The notes: generated by a model from the sequence alone, not told the origin. 64,000 bases of DNA from an uncultured Bacilli bacterium (GCA_934130175.1 CAKOXP010000005.1:1-64000); one strand, 5' to 3'; shown: positions 24,729 to 33,549, numbered from the stretch's first letter. Made by a program: numbers and translations.

Positions 24729-26789
24729 ATGAAAAAAAGACAAAGACTAAATAAAAAGAAAAGTCCATTATTAGATGAAGTAGAACAAAGAAGAGTTTTA
24801 TTTATTTTAATTGTAGTAATATTATGCTTTTTAGTAGTGTTTGTTAAACTTTATCAAGTAATGATAATAGATAAAGAAAAATATAGTAAAAAATTAGTTA
24901 AACTTTCTTATGATACCGTAGAAGGGCCATCAACACCTAGAGGTAGAATTTATGATAGAAATGGAAATATTATTGTAGATAATATCGCAGTTAAAACAAT
25001 CTATTTTAAGAAAAATAAGAAAATTAGTACTAAAAAAGAATTAGAACTTGCTTATACTGTTAGTAAGAAATTAAGTCTAGATTATGACAAAGTTAATGAT
25101 AGAATGAAGCGTGAGTTTTATGCAGATTTATATCCAGAAAATGTAAAGAAAAAAATTACTAAAAAAGAATGGAATGATTATGAACAAAGAAAACTAACTG
25201 CTACTGATATTAAGAATTTAAAAATAGAAAGAGTAAGTATAGAAGAATTAAATAGTATGAGTGAAGATGATAATAAAGCTTCGTATTTATATTATTTAAT
25301 GAATAAAGGATATACTTATGATGAAAAAACAATTAAAACAGGTAATGTAACAGATGAAGAATATGCATATATTGCTGAAAATAATACCTCACTTGATGGA
25401 TTCAATACTAAGCTTGATTGGGAAAGAACTTATCCATATGGGGATACATTTAAAACAATTTTAGGTAAAGTGTCATCTTCTTCTCAAGGACTTCCACAAG
25501 AAGAAAAAAAAGAATATTTGAAAAAGGGATATTCTTTGAATGATAGAGTAGGAATTAGTTATTTAGAAAAACAATATGAATCATACTTAAAGGGAGAAAA
25601 AGCTTTATATGAAGTAGTCAATAGTAATGAGTTAAAACTTGTAAAAGAAGGTAAAAGAGGTAATGATATAGTTTTAACTATTGATATAAGATTGCAACAA
25701 GAACTAGAAAAGATTTTAAGTGAAGAAGTTTTAAATACTAAAAATGAAGCTAATACAAAGTATTATGATCATTCTGGAGCAATAATACAAGATCCTCAAA
25801 CAGGAGAGATACTTGCAATGGCATCAAAACAAGTAAAAGATGGTGCTATTATTGATAATACAACTAGTTTATTAACATCTCCTGTAACTCCAGGTTCTGT
25901 TGTAAAAGGAGCATCTATTTTAGTTGGTTATAATAATGGAGCAATTAAAATAGGAGAAAACATGGTAGATGAGTGTATCAAAATTAAAGGAACAAATGAA
26001 AAATGTTCATCTCATACACTTGGAAGAATTAATGATATAACTGCTCTTGCTAAATCAAGTAACGTATATCAGTTTAAAACTGCGATTAGAGTATCTGGTT
26101 ATGAATATTCAAGAGGTATGGGACTTCCTCTAGTCCAAGAAGCTTTCGATAAATATAGAAGTATGTATCATTCATTTGGATTAGGTGTTAAAACAGAAAT
26201 TGACTTACCTGTAGAAAGCTTAGGATATGGAGCCAAAAAAGATACTCAAGCAGGTAATTTACTTGACTATGTTATTGGACAATATGAAACTTATACTCCA
26301 ATTCAATTGTCACAATATATTTCAACCATTGCTAATAGTGGGTCAAGATTGCAACCTCATTTATTAAAAGAAGTTCATGCATCAACTAATGATGAGACTA
26401 TCGGAAAAACAATTTATACATTTGATAAAAAAGTTTTAAATACAATAGATACAAAACCGGAATATATGGCACGTGTTAGAGAAGGATTTCATGCTGTTAT
26501 AAATTCAAGTGGTGGATATGGTAGAGGCTATATGGACTATAGTTATGATCCTAGTGGTAAAACAGGAACTTCACAAAGTTTTATTGATACAGATAACAAT
26601 GGTGTAATTGATACTGAAACAATAACATCTAACTTTATTGGATATGCACCAAGTAATAATCCGAAAATGTCAATTGCTGTTGTTTCACCAAACTCATCAA
26701 TGCCAAATACTGCAACAGATTATGCTAGTTTAGTAACAATGAGAATTTCAAAAAGAATAACAAATGCATACTTTACATTAAATTCGTAA
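24729..26789 (+). CDS. pbpA: Class B penicillin-binding protein 2 (PbpA/PbpH/MrdA-like)
   Basis: The ATG at 24729 follows GAAGGGAC. An ATG at 24711 has no SD. The 686-aa protein has an N-terminal membrane helix (about 23-45), a pedestal/dimerisation domain (GPSTPRGRIYDRNGNII) and a transpeptidase domain with PGSVVKGA (catalytic Ser about 390), SSN and SGKTGTSQ. PGSVVKGA is typical of the Bacilli elongation PBP2 rather than FtsI. It cross-links peptidoglycan during rod growth. A single-gene unit with its own terminator. Confidence 0.9.
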   Translation: MKKRQRLNKKKSPLLDEVEQRRVLFILIVVILCFLVVFVKLYQVMIIDKEKYSKKLVKLSYDTVEGPSTPRGRIYDRNGNIIVDNIAVKTIYFKKNKKISTKKELELAYTVSKKLSLDYDKVNDRMKREFYADLYPENVKKKITKKEWNDYEQRKLTATDIKNLKIERVSIEELNSMSEDDNKASYLYYLMNKGYTYDEKTIKTGNVTDEEYAYIAENNTSLDGFNTKLDWERTYPYGDTFKTILGKVSSSSQGLPQEEKKEYLKKGYSLNDRVGISYLEKQYESYLKGEKALYEVVNSNELKLVKEGKRGNDIVLTIDIRLQQELEKILSEEVLNTKNEANTKYYDHSGAIIQDPQTGEILAMASKQVKDGAIIDNTTSLLTSPVTPGSVVKGASILVGYNNGAIKIGENMVDECIKIKGTNEKCSSHTLGRINDITALAKSSNVYQFKTAIRVSGYEYSRGMGLPLVQEAFDKYRSMYHSFGLGVKTEIDLPVESLGYGAKKDTQAGNLLDYVIGQYETYTPIQLSQYISTIANSGSRLQPHLLKEVHASTNDETIGKTIYTFDKKVLNTIDTKPEYMARVREGFHAVINSSGGYGRGYMDYSYDPSGKTGTSQSFIDTDNNGVIDTETITSNFIGYAPSNNPKMSIAVVSPNSSMPNTATDYASLVTMRISKRITNAYFTLNS

Positions 26790-26800
26790 ATATTATAAAT

Positions 26801-26826
26801 AAAAGCACTGTAAAATAGTGCTTTTT
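26801..26826 (+). terminator. Terminator after the PBP2 gene
   Basis: AAAAGCACT (26801-26809) pairs with AGTGCTTTT (26817-26825), loop GTAAAAT. Confidence 0.8.
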
Positions 26827-26894
26827 AGTGTCAAATTGTTTGTATAATAATTCTAGGTATGATATGATGAAAATAGTAAAGATAGGTGATAAGT

Positions 26895-28310
26895 ATGAAG
26901 TTAAAATATTTTTTGAAAGAAAAATTAAATCTAAGTAATGGCTACATAATAGCGATAGCAGTATTAATCTTAATTGTAGTAATAGGAGGAAGTTATGCTT
27001 TATTTACTACTTCTAGTGAAAGTAAGGGAGCTTTAAATATTGTTACTGGGGATTTAAAAACTTCAATGGCTTCAGATCAACTAGACAATGATAATCAAGT
27101 TGTTGTAGAACCAAATCAGGTAAAAACAGTAATAATAAGTCTAAAGAATGTTAATCCAGTAGAAGCAAAATATAATTTATATTATTCAACAAGTAAGGAA
27201 AATGCCAATATTGAAATTGGATATTTAACTACCGGGGATGATGCACCTACAACCTTAGGATATACAATTCCTAAAACCGGTAGTAGTGGTGATACAAAAA
27301 CAATAAAGGTAAGAATTTTAAATAATGAAAAAGAAAATATTACAGTGACATTTGGAAGCAATGTTGGTCTTGCTAAAAGTAATTTGGATTTTCCTACCGG
27401 AAAGCAAGCATTAACTAAAATTGATTCTAATGTAATTCAAGCTTATAATTATCAAGAAGATAAAACTGCTACAAATTATTGTATTAATGGAGAAGAAGAA
27501 ACTTGTGAAAAAACTACTTGTTTAGAAAATAGTGATGCTAATAGTTGTACTCAAGGAACTATTATTAGATATGCTGTAAGTGATACAGAAAATCATTATT
27601 TCTATGTCCTACACGATGATGGAGCAACATTAACATTGCAACAAAGAGAAAATACAGTTAAAAATGTTCCATGGATTTCAAAAGAAGACTATATTAGTGC
27701 AGGTGGTACTGAAGAAGAGTATGGTACAAATGGAAATAATTCAAAAGGTCCAATAACAGCAATAACAAAATTAGAAGAAGCAACAAAAACTTGGTCTAAT
27801 GTAAATGATATGACTTATCAAATGGGAACAACAAACTTTAATGGAACAAGTGCTTTTACTGGTTGTGTTGCAGATTCTAATTATAAAGTTACATGTAGTG
27901 TTAATACATATAATTCAGATGCTAATGCCTTAACCTTTCCAAAAAGAACAGCTAAAGCAAGAATGATAACAGCTCAGGAAGCAAGTTCTACTAGTTGTTT
28001 AGCTTGGAAAGATGGATCAAAAGACTCTACCATTGTGGGAAATAGTATCGATGCTTGGAATGATGGTTCATGTCCAGATTGGATGCATAACTATTTGTAT
28101 CAATCAAAAACATATGGTGGAAGTTATGAAGATAATACAGTAAATGAAAATGGAGAATATAATTATGATTACTGGACTATGTCTGCTAACTCTTCTGTCT
28201 CTCCTGATTCCTGGTATGTGTACCGTGGAGGCAGCCTGGGCTACTACGGCGGCACTTCCAACACTGGTCGTGGTGCGCGTGCTGTAATCCAAATTGATAA
28301 AAATTTGTAA
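26895..28310 (+). CDS. TasA-like surface protein with a GC-rich DGR-type variable C-terminus
   Basis: The ATG at 26895 follows AGGTGATA. An N-terminal helix ending GGSYALFTT resembles SipW/TasA-type exported proteins. Residues about 45-165 look like a TasA/camelysin beta-domain (VVVEPNQVKTVIISLKNV). The C-terminal 270 residues form a domain of the formylglycine-generating-enzyme/C-type-lectin-like kind, ending in WTMSANSSVSPDSWYVYRGG and GARAVIQIDK. That ending is the typical place of DGR diversification in gut Firmicutes. Codons from about 28179 change to GC-rich NNC/NNT forms. Several cysteines lie in the central part. Probably a diversified surface ligand-binding protein. No DGR reverse transcriptase is present in the window. 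Confidence 0.75.
   Translation: MKLKYFLKEKLNLSNGYIIAIAVLILIVVIGGSYALFTTSSESKGALNIVTGDLKTSMASDQLDNDNQVVVEPNQVKTVIISLKNVNPVEAKYNLYYSTSKENANIEIGYLTTGDDAPTTLGYTIPKTGSSGDTKTIKVRILNNEKENITVTFGSNVGLAKSNLDFPTGKQALTKIDSNVIQAYNYQEDKTATNYCINGEEETCEKTTCLENSDANSCTQGTIIRYAVSDTENHYFYVLHDDGATLTLQQRENTVKNVPWISKEDYISAGGTEEEYGTNGNNSKGPITAITKLEEATKTWSNVNDMTYQMGTTNFNGTSAFTGCVADSNYKVTCSVNTYNSDANALTFPKRTAKARMITAQEASSTSCLAWKDGSKDSTIVGNSIDAWNDGSCPDWMHNYLYQSKTYGGSYEDNTVNENGEYNYDYWTMSANSSVSPDSWYVYRGGSLGYYGGTSNTGRGARAVIQIDKNL
28179..28290 (+). repeat. Candidate DGR variable repeat (VR2)
   Basis: GC content rises to about 61% over 28201-28284 in an AT-rich gene. Codons such as TAC, GGC, AGC, CTG, TCC and AAC run together, as if copied from an AAC-rich template and altered at adenines. 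The segment ends in the conserved GARAVI core. It does not resemble VR1 in sequence, so a separate template would be needed. Confidence 0.55.
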
Positions 28311-28319
28311 TTTATAAAT

Positions 28320-28350
28320 AAAAGTGTCCATTCAATGGATGCTTTTTTTG
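28320..28350 (+). terminator. Terminator after the VR2 gene
   Basis: AAAAGTGTCCAT pairs (two G-U) with ATGGATGCTTTT around loop TCA, then TTTTT. Confidence 0.7.
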
Positions 28351-28571
28351 GAAAAAGTAAACAAAGCAATGAGAAGAATATTTGACGCATAAATTATAAC
28401 AATCTGTTAGTTACGTTTCAACTAACTTAAAAGTTAGATCTAAAATTATAGGTTAAAATCCTAGAAGTAAAAAAATTAAAGTTGGCAATAAAGATTTAAA
28501 AAAATAGAGTGTATTCATTAAGATATATTGGTTAAAAATTAATAAAAGTGAGTAAAATATTAAAAAATCTT

Positions 28572-28599
28572 TTGCTTTTTTGGACTTTTCTGATATAAT
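28572..28599 (+). promoter_or_regulatory. Promoter of rpmG-efp operon
   Basis: TTGCTT (28572-28577), 16-nt spacer, TATAAT (28594-28599) with extended TGA. Confidence 0.65.
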
Positions 28600-28624
28600 A
28601 CCTATAGACGTAAGGAGGGATAAC

Positions 28625-28789
28625 ATGGCAAAAGTAGGAAATAGACAAAACAAAACACTAGTTTGTAGTGAATGTAAAGAAGAAAATTATAGAGATGAAA
28701 GAAATGTAAAAAATACAACTGAACGTCTAGAAATGAATAAATATTGTCCTAGATGTAGAAAACATACTGTTCATAAAGAAAAGAAGTAA
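28625..28789 (+). CDS. rpmG: 50S ribosomal protein bL33
   Basis: The ATG at 28625 follows AAGGAGGG. The 54-aa protein carries two zinc-binding pairs (CSEC and CPRC), so it is the C+ form of L33. An in-frame extension upstream has no SD. Start of a short operon with a 59-aa gene and efp. The usual next gene secE is not here. Confidence 0.9.
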   Translation: MAKVGNRQNKTLVCSECKEENYRDERNVKNTTERLEMNKYCPRCRKHTVHKEKK

Positions 28790-28802
28790 TAGGAGAGATT
28801 AG

Positions 28803-28982
28803 ATGCAAATACCATACAAGAAGGATTTACTTCATTCAACAATTGATTATGAAAAATTAATAAAATTGCAAGCTGAAGCTTCATTAACTGGAACTGATGA
28901 GAAAGTAGTTGAATCTTATTCTAAAAATAAGGTTAAAACAAAATCTAAAGTTCGTAAAAGAATACAGCGAGGTGGAAAATAA
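28803..28982 (+). CDS. Small basic protein between rpmG and efp (59 aa)
   Basis: Starts at ATG 28803 after AGGAGA, 13 nt past rpmG, and its stop overlaps the efp start (TAATG). The first 40 residues are predicted helical (DYEKLIKLQAEASLTG) and the C-terminus is very basic (KTKSKVRKRIQRGGK). It has no transmembrane segment, so it is not SecE. Tight coupling in a translation operon and the basic tail suggest a ribosome- or RNA-binding protein. I do not recognise the family. Confidence 0.7.
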   Translation: MQIPYKKDLLHSTIDYEKLIKLQAEASLTGTDEKVVESYSKNKVKTKSKVRKRIQRGGK

Positions 28983-29539
28983 TGATTAATGTAAATGATA
29001 TTAAAAATGGTGTAACTATTATTATTGATGGTCAAATCTATCAAGTAGTAGAATTCTTACACGTTAAACCAGGAAAAGGTTCTGCTTTTATGAAAACCAA
29101 ACTTCGTAATTTAAGAACAGGTGGAATCGTTGAAAAAACATTTAATACAAATGTTAAATTCGAAAAAGCAAATATTAATAAACAAAATGTTCAATATCTA
29201 TATAATACTGGAGATACTTATTTCTTCATGAATATGGATAATTATGAACAATTAGAATTAAGTGCTAGTCAAGTAGGGGATAATAAAAACTACTTAATTG
29301 AAAACATGAATGTTTATGTTATCCTATATGAAGGTGAATTATTAGGTATTGATTTACCTGATAAAGTAGAATTTACTGTTGTTTCAACTGAACCTGCAGT
29401 TAGAGGTAATACAACTAATAATGCACTTAAAGATGCTACTGTTGAAACAGGATTAGTAGTAAAAGTTCCTATGTTTATTGAACAAGGAGAAAAGATTCTT
29501 GTTACAACTGCAGATGGTAAATATTCATCAAGAGCTTAA
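28982..29539 (+). CDS. efp: Translation elongation factor P
   Basis: A 185-aa three-domain EF-P (KOW-like N-domain, two OB domains). The tip loop PGKGSAF carries the lysine that would be modified or contact the P-site tRNA. C-terminal GEKILVTTADGKYSSRA is typical. It rescues ribosomes stalled at proline runs, relevant to a genome encoding a Gly-Pro-Thr collagen-like protein. Terminator directly follows. Confidence 0.95.
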   Translation: MINVNDIKNGVTIIIDGQIYQVVEFLHVKPGKGSAFMKTKLRNLRTGGIVEKTFNTNVKFEKANINKQNVQYLYNTGDTYFFMNMDNYEQLELSASQVGDNKNYLIENMNVYVILYEGELLGIDLPDKVEFTVVSTEPAVRGNTTNNALKDATVETGLVVKVPMFIEQGEKILVTTADGKYSSRA

Positions 29540-29553
29540 TTGCTCTTTTTTTG
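29530..29553 (+). terminator. Terminator after efp
   Basis: AAGAGC (29530-29535) pairs with GCTCTT (29542-29547), then TTTTTT. It overlaps the last efp codons. Confidence 0.75.
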
Positions 29554-29603
29554 TTGGAAAAATTTAGTTATATAAAGAAAAAGATAGCTATTTCATTAAT
29601 AGT

Positions 29604-29642
29604 TATCTTGCTTAAATCTTACTTAATACTTGCTTAAATTAA
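29604..29642. repeat. 39-bp direct repeat, left copy (flanks the Fic gene)
   Basis: Identical to 30692-30730 except one base (29621 A against G). It is built of three 11-bp units of the CTTGCTTAAAT type. It overlaps the stop codon of the Fic gene. Confidence 0.85.
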
Positions 29643-30634
29643 TTTTTATAATACATTTGATTTTTACTTGTTGGCTTATCAGGAATAGTTAAATTAATTA
29701 ATCCTTGTTTAATTGCAGGATCTAGATATTGTCCTCTTAAAGTTTCTTTAGATTTAATTCCTAACTTTTCCATTATTTCGTTTGCTGTCATTGGTTTACT
29801 AGACTCCATAACATCTAATAATTTATTTATATTAATTGTTTCATTTGTGAGTGGTAGGTGAGAAGTAGAAATTGCTTCATCTAAAGTTTCATCTATCATT
29901 TTTAACATGAATTCAATAAATATATTTGAATTAGCATTTTTGTGACACTTAGCAATTGAATTATAATATTCATCTTGGTACTTATGAATTTTAGATTCAA
30001 TTGGTAAATATTCAAATATATCCTTCCATTTATAAAGAATTGCATTTTGCCATAATCTAACCATTCTACCATTACCATTTGTAAATGGATGAATAAATAC
30101 AAACTCATAATGGAATATACTTGATAAAATTAAAGGATGGATTGAATCTTTGTTTTTATTTAACCATTCAAATAAATCATTCATTAATGAATTAACTCTA
30201 TCTCCTGGGGGACATACAAATATACAGTGTCCATTTTCGTCAAATACACCTTCTGATGTAGTTCTAAATTCTCCTGATACTTCTTCAACTAGAAAGGTCA
30301 TAACTCCATGAACTTTTTTTAAATCAGCAATAGAGTAGGGATTAATGTCCTTTAGCATTTCGTATGCTTTATATGCGTTTTTAACTTCTTGAATGTCTTT
30401 TTGTTCACCAATAACTAATTTACCGTTAATAACATCTTTTACTTGTTCTAAACTTAATGGATTATTTTCAATAGCAACAGAAGAGTGAACCGAATTGATT
30501 TTTGTTTGTTTTCTTAGATATGGTGTTTTATCTAAATTAGAGTAAGAATCTAATTTACCAATCTTCTCCATAATATCAGATACTTTTTGTAACATTTCAT
30601 TTGATATATCAAATGGTGGAATATATTTATCCAT
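29639..30634 (-). CDS. Fic-family AMP-transferase-like protein with C-terminal winged helix
   Basis: The ATG at 30634 (minus strand) follows GAGGTGAT. Residues about 45-65 carry the inhibitory-helix motif (SSVAIENN, close to the S/TxxxEG/N consensus). The Fic core is HPFTNGNGRMVR, and a flap segment precedes it (CIFVCPPGDRV). The last 65 residues form a winged-helix domain. Such self-inhibited Fic proteins transfer AMP from ATP to protein hydroxyls and may regulate themselves or be toxin-like. The gene sits between 39-bp direct repeats, suggesting a mobile cassette or shared operator. Confidence 0.9.
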   Translation of the reverse strand: MDKYIPPFDISNEMLQKVSDIMEKIGKLDSYSNLDKTPYLRKQTKINSVHSSVAIENNPLSLEQVKDVINGKLVIGEQKDIQEVKNAYKAYEMLKDINPYSIADLKKVHGVMTFLVEEVSGEFRTTSEGVFDENGHCIFVCPPGDRVNSLMNDLFEWLNKNKDSIHPLILSSIFHYEFVFIHPFTNGNGRMVRLWQNAILYKWKDIFEYLPIESKIHKYQDEYYNSIAKCHKNANSNIFIEFMLKMIDETLDEAISTSHLPLTNETININKLLDVMESSKPMTANEIMEKLGIKSKETLRGQYLDPAIKQGLINLTIPDKPTSKNQMYYKN

Positions 30635-30691
30635 TGAAATCACCTCATTTTACTACTTATATTATATCATTTTAATAGGAAATAAACAATA

Positions 30692-30730
30692 TATCTTGCT
30701 TAAATCTTGCTTAATACTTGCTTAAATTAA
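30692..30730. repeat. 39-bp direct repeat, right copy (upstream of the Fic gene)
   Basis: Three CTTGCTTAAAT-type units, 58-96 bp upstream of the Fic start codon, in its probable promoter region. Same orientation as the copy at 29604. Confidence 0.85.
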
Positions 30731-30793
30731 GTAAATTTAAAAGAAAGAGTAATTTAAAAAAATGCAAATTTATTTGTAAATAATACTTGATTA

Positions 30794-30822
30794 TTGAAAA
30801 AAAGATACTTTTAATATATAAT
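30794..30822 (+). promoter_or_regulatory. Promoter of the SDR/YnbB operon
   Basis: TTGAAA (30794-30799), 17-nt spacer, TATAAT (30817-30822). Confidence 0.7.
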
Positions 30823-30848
30823 TTAAAAGAAAAAGGAAAGTGATTATT

Positions 30849-31589
30849 ATGGGTAGTAAAGTTGCCTTAATTACAGGTGGAGCTAGTGGACTAGGAAAAG
30901 CTATAGCAAGGTTTTTAGCAAGTAAACAGATAAATGTTATTATAAATTATAATACAAGTAAAAATTCTGCTATAGCATTAAAAGAAGAATTAGAAAAAGC
31001 TTATCAGGTAAAAGTACTATTAGTTAAATGTGATATTTCTAAAGAAGATGAAGTAAATAATATGATTGAAGAAATTAAAGATAATTTTAGTCATATCGAT
31101 TATTTAGTTAATAATGCTGCTATTTGCTTAGATAGTTTATATGATGATAAGACTAAAGAAAATTTTATGAAAACATTAGAAGTCAATGTAGTAGGTACAT
31201 TTCTAGTCAGTAAGTTAGTAGGAGATATGATGTATCAAAATAAGAGTGGTTCAATTGTTAATATTTCATCAACAAATGGTATTAATAAATACTTTCCTAT
31301 GTCACTTGACTATGATGCCTCTAAAGCTGCGCTTAATTCTTTAACTCATAATTTAGCACTTGAATATGCACCTTTCGTTAGAGTTAATGCAGTAGCTCCT
31401 GGATGGGTTAAAACGGAAAATGAAATGAAAGATTTAGATAGTGACTATATTGCAAGTGAAGAAGAAAAGATATTTATTAGGCGTTTTGCTTTAGAAGAAG
31501 AAATAGCAAAAATCGTTTATTTCTTGTTATCAGATGATGCAAGCTACATCAATAATCAAATTATAGTAGCAGATGGAGGTACTTATTAA
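30849..31589 (+). CDS. Short-chain dehydrogenase/reductase (FabG-like)
   Basis: The ATG at 30849 follows AAAGGAAAG. The GTG at 30840 overlaps the SD. A classical SDR of 246 aa: TGGASGLGKAIA (NAD(P) binding), NNAA, catalytic S in NISST, YDASKAAL (YxxxK), and PGWVKTE. It ends with an IVADGGTY tail as in FabG-type enzymes. Overlaps the YnbB-like gene by one base. No acyl-carrier genes nearby, so the substrate is open. Confidence 0.88.
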   Translation: MGSKVALITGGASGLGKAIARFLASKQINVIINYNTSKNSAIALKEELEKAYQVKVLLVKCDISKEDEVNNMIEEIKDNFSHIDYLVNNAAICLDSLYDDKTKENFMKTLEVNVVGTFLVSKLVGDMMYQNKSGSIVNISSTNGINKYFPMSLDYDASKAALNSLTHNLALEYAPFVRVNAVAPGWVKTENEMKDLDSDYIASEEEKIFIRRFALEEEIAKIVYFLLSDDASYINNQIIVADGGTY

Positions 31590-32818
31590 TGAATAAAGAA
31601 ATATTAAATTTAGTAAATGATTGTGAAAAACTATGTAAGGATGAATTTTCTAAAATAGATGAGATTTGTTTTAAAAATACAAGTAAAGTAATAGAGGCTT
31701 TTCATGAAGAAGAGGTATGCGAAAATGATTTTAACCAAACTACAGGTTATGGTTATGATGACATCGGAAGAGAAAAAATAGAAAAGATTTTTGCTAGAGT
31801 CCTTAATTTTCCTGATGCCTTAGTTAGAAATCAATTTGTATCAGGTTCTCATGCCTTGAATGTTACTTTTTTTGCACTTTTAAGACCAGGTGATATTTTA
31901 CTTTCTATTAGTGGAGAACCATATGATACTCTACATGAAGTTATTGGTATTAAAGATAATCCTAGTAGTTTGAAATCATTTGGAATAAAGTATCATCAAA
32001 TAGACTTAGTAGATAATGATTTTGATTATGAAAAAATAAAACATTTTATTACTAAAAATAAAGTTAAAGTTATTGAAATTCAAAGATCTAAAGGTTATTC
32101 TACAAGAAGTAGTCTTAGTATCTCTAAACTTGATAAAATTATTTCTTTTATTAAAGATATTGATAATGAAATTATTATTATGGTAGATAATTGCTATTGT
32201 GAATTTGTAAGTGAAAAAGAATTAGGTTCTACTAAGGCAGATATTTGTGTTGGTTCCTTAATTAAAAATTTAGGTGGAGGTATTGCGCCAAATGGGGCTT
32301 ATGTTGCAGGACGTCATGATTTAATTAATTTAGTTGGGGAAAGATTAACACTTCCAGGTGAAGGTAGGGAAGTAGGTCCAACTCTGGGAATTAATAAAAG
32401 TATTTTACAAGGCTTATTTTTAGCTCCAAGTGTTGTAGCATCTAGTTTGAAAGTTGCAATTTTAACCTCATGTGTTTTAGAAAAACTAGGTTATAAAGTA
32501 GAACCTAGATATAATGAAGAGCGAGCTGATATTGTTCAAAATATTATCTTTGAAGATCCAGATAAACTAATAAAATATACCCAAGGAATTCAAAGTGGCT
32601 CTCCAATCGATGCCAAATCAACACCAATTCCATGGGATATGCCAGGTTATGATGATCAAGTTATTATGGCAAGTGGTTCATTTACACAAGGCTCTAGTAT
32701 AGAAATAAGTTGCGATGGACCAATTAGAAAACCTTATATCGCATATCAACAAGGTTCACTTACTTATGATTCAGGAAAAATTGCTTTAATTTATGCTTTA
32801 CAAAGTTTAGAAAAATAA
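31589..32818 (+). CDS. YnbB-like PLP enzyme (methionine gamma-lyase/aluminium-resistance family)
   Basis: A 409-aa fold-type I PLP protein: QTTGYGYDDIGRE, FVSGSHALNVTFFALLRPGD, VDNCYCEFV, and the lysine of GSLIKNLGGGIAPNGAYVAG. The C-terminus (MASGSFTQGSSIEISCDGP) is conserved in this family. The reaction in vivo is not established for most members. Co-transcribed with the SDR gene. Confidence 0.87.
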   Translation: MNKEILNLVNDCEKLCKDEFSKIDEICFKNTSKVIEAFHEEEVCENDFNQTTGYGYDDIGREKIEKIFARVLNFPDALVRNQFVSGSHALNVTFFALLRPGDILLSISGEPYDTLHEVIGIKDNPSSLKSFGIKYHQIDLVDNDFDYEKIKHFITKNKVKVIEIQRSKGYSTRSSLSISKLDKIISFIKDIDNEIIIMVDNCYCEFVSEKELGSTKADICVGSLIKNLGGGIAPNGAYVAGRHDLINLVGERLTLPGEGREVGPTLGINKSILQGLFLAPSVVASSLKVAILTSCVLEKLGYKVEPRYNEERADIVQNIIFEDPDKLIKYTQGIQSGSPIDAKSTPIPWDMPGYDDQVIMASGSFTQGSSIEISCDGPIRKPYIAYQQGSLTYDSGKIALIYALQSLEK

Positions 32819-32879
32819 TTTATTATTTAGTAGCATAAAATATAATTATGTGATATTATGTGATAAAGGAGTGAAAAAT

Positions 32880-33485
32880 ATGTCAAGTTATGATTCAGCA
32901 TATGCTGTAGGAAGCGCAATAGGAGGATTTGCACTAGGAATGATGGTTTTTGTAGGAATCGTATTCTTAATTGTAATAGCAGTATTAGTTCTAAAAATAA
33001 TTGGAGAATGGAAAATTTTAGTTAAAGGTGGAAAACCAGGATGGGGAGCATTAATTCCTTTCTATAATCAATATTTATTATGTGATATGGTAGGAATTAG
33101 TCCATGGTGGATTTTGATAGTATTCGTATGTGGATGCCTTTCATTTATCCCTGTTATAGGATCTTTACTTTCACTTGCAGCTTCAATTTATTTTGCTATT
33201 ATTTTAAATGTAAGTATTGCACGTAGTTTTGGTAAGGAAGATTCATACGCAGTAGGTCTTATCTTACTTCAATCAATCTTCTATTTGATTTTAGGTTGTG
33301 GTGAAGCAAAATATGAAGGTAAGAAACCAATGGATGATGTTGTTATGAATTCTATTACTAAAAATACACAATCAAATTCTACAGCAACAGCTACAAGTGC
33401 TGATACAAAATTCTGTACTGCTTGCGGAAATAAAATGGATAAAGCTACAAAATTCTGTCCAGCATGCGGAAAAGAAGTTAAATAA
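32880..33485 (+). CDS. DUF5684-type membrane protein with C-terminal zinc ribbon
   Basis: The ATG at 32880 follows AAAGGAG. A glycine-rich first helix, then WKILVKGGKPGWGALIPFYNQY and three more helices, match DUF5684. The last 25 residues are a zinc ribbon (CTACGNK, then CPACGKEVK) after a Ser/Thr linker. Such fusions are common in Firmicutes, with unknown function. Confidence 0.8.
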   Translation: MSSYDSAYAVGSAIGGFALGMMVFVGIVFLIVIAVLVLKIIGEWKILVKGGKPGWGALIPFYNQYLLCDMVGISPWWILIVFVCGCLSFIPVIGSLLSLAASIYFAIILNVSIARSFGKEDSYAVGLILLQSIFYLILGCGEAKYEGKKPMDDVVMNSITKNTQSNSTATATSADTKFCTACGNKMDKATKFCPACGKEVK

Positions 33486-33513
33486 AGAATATTCTTGTAA
33501 TATTCTTTTTTTT
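33485..33513 (+). terminator. Intrinsic terminator
   Basis: AAGAATATT (33485-33493) pairs with AATATTCTT (33499-33507), then a T-tract. Confidence 0.75.
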
Positions 33514-33549
33514 TGGAACATATAGTTTATCGTAAGGAGGAGGCTTCGT

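Larger units (their letters stand above)
28311..28624. other. Intergenic region between the VR2 gene and rpmG
   Basis: Contains the terminator at 28320-28350, then an AT-rich stretch with overlapping alternative stems (TTAGTT with AACTAA, or CTAAC with GTTAG, around 28409-28436). A motif GTTAAAATCC-N4-AGTAAAAAAA (28452-28475) also occurs at 13685-13708 near the other variable-repeat gene. The rpmG promoter ends it. No protein-coding frame of note. Confidence 0.45.

Noticed and set aside
28400..28470. tRNA-like pattern with a GGTTAAAATCC T-arm-like segment
   Set aside because: The T-loop lacks the conserved C, the anticodon-like loop has six bases, and no acceptor stem forms. Not a tRNA.
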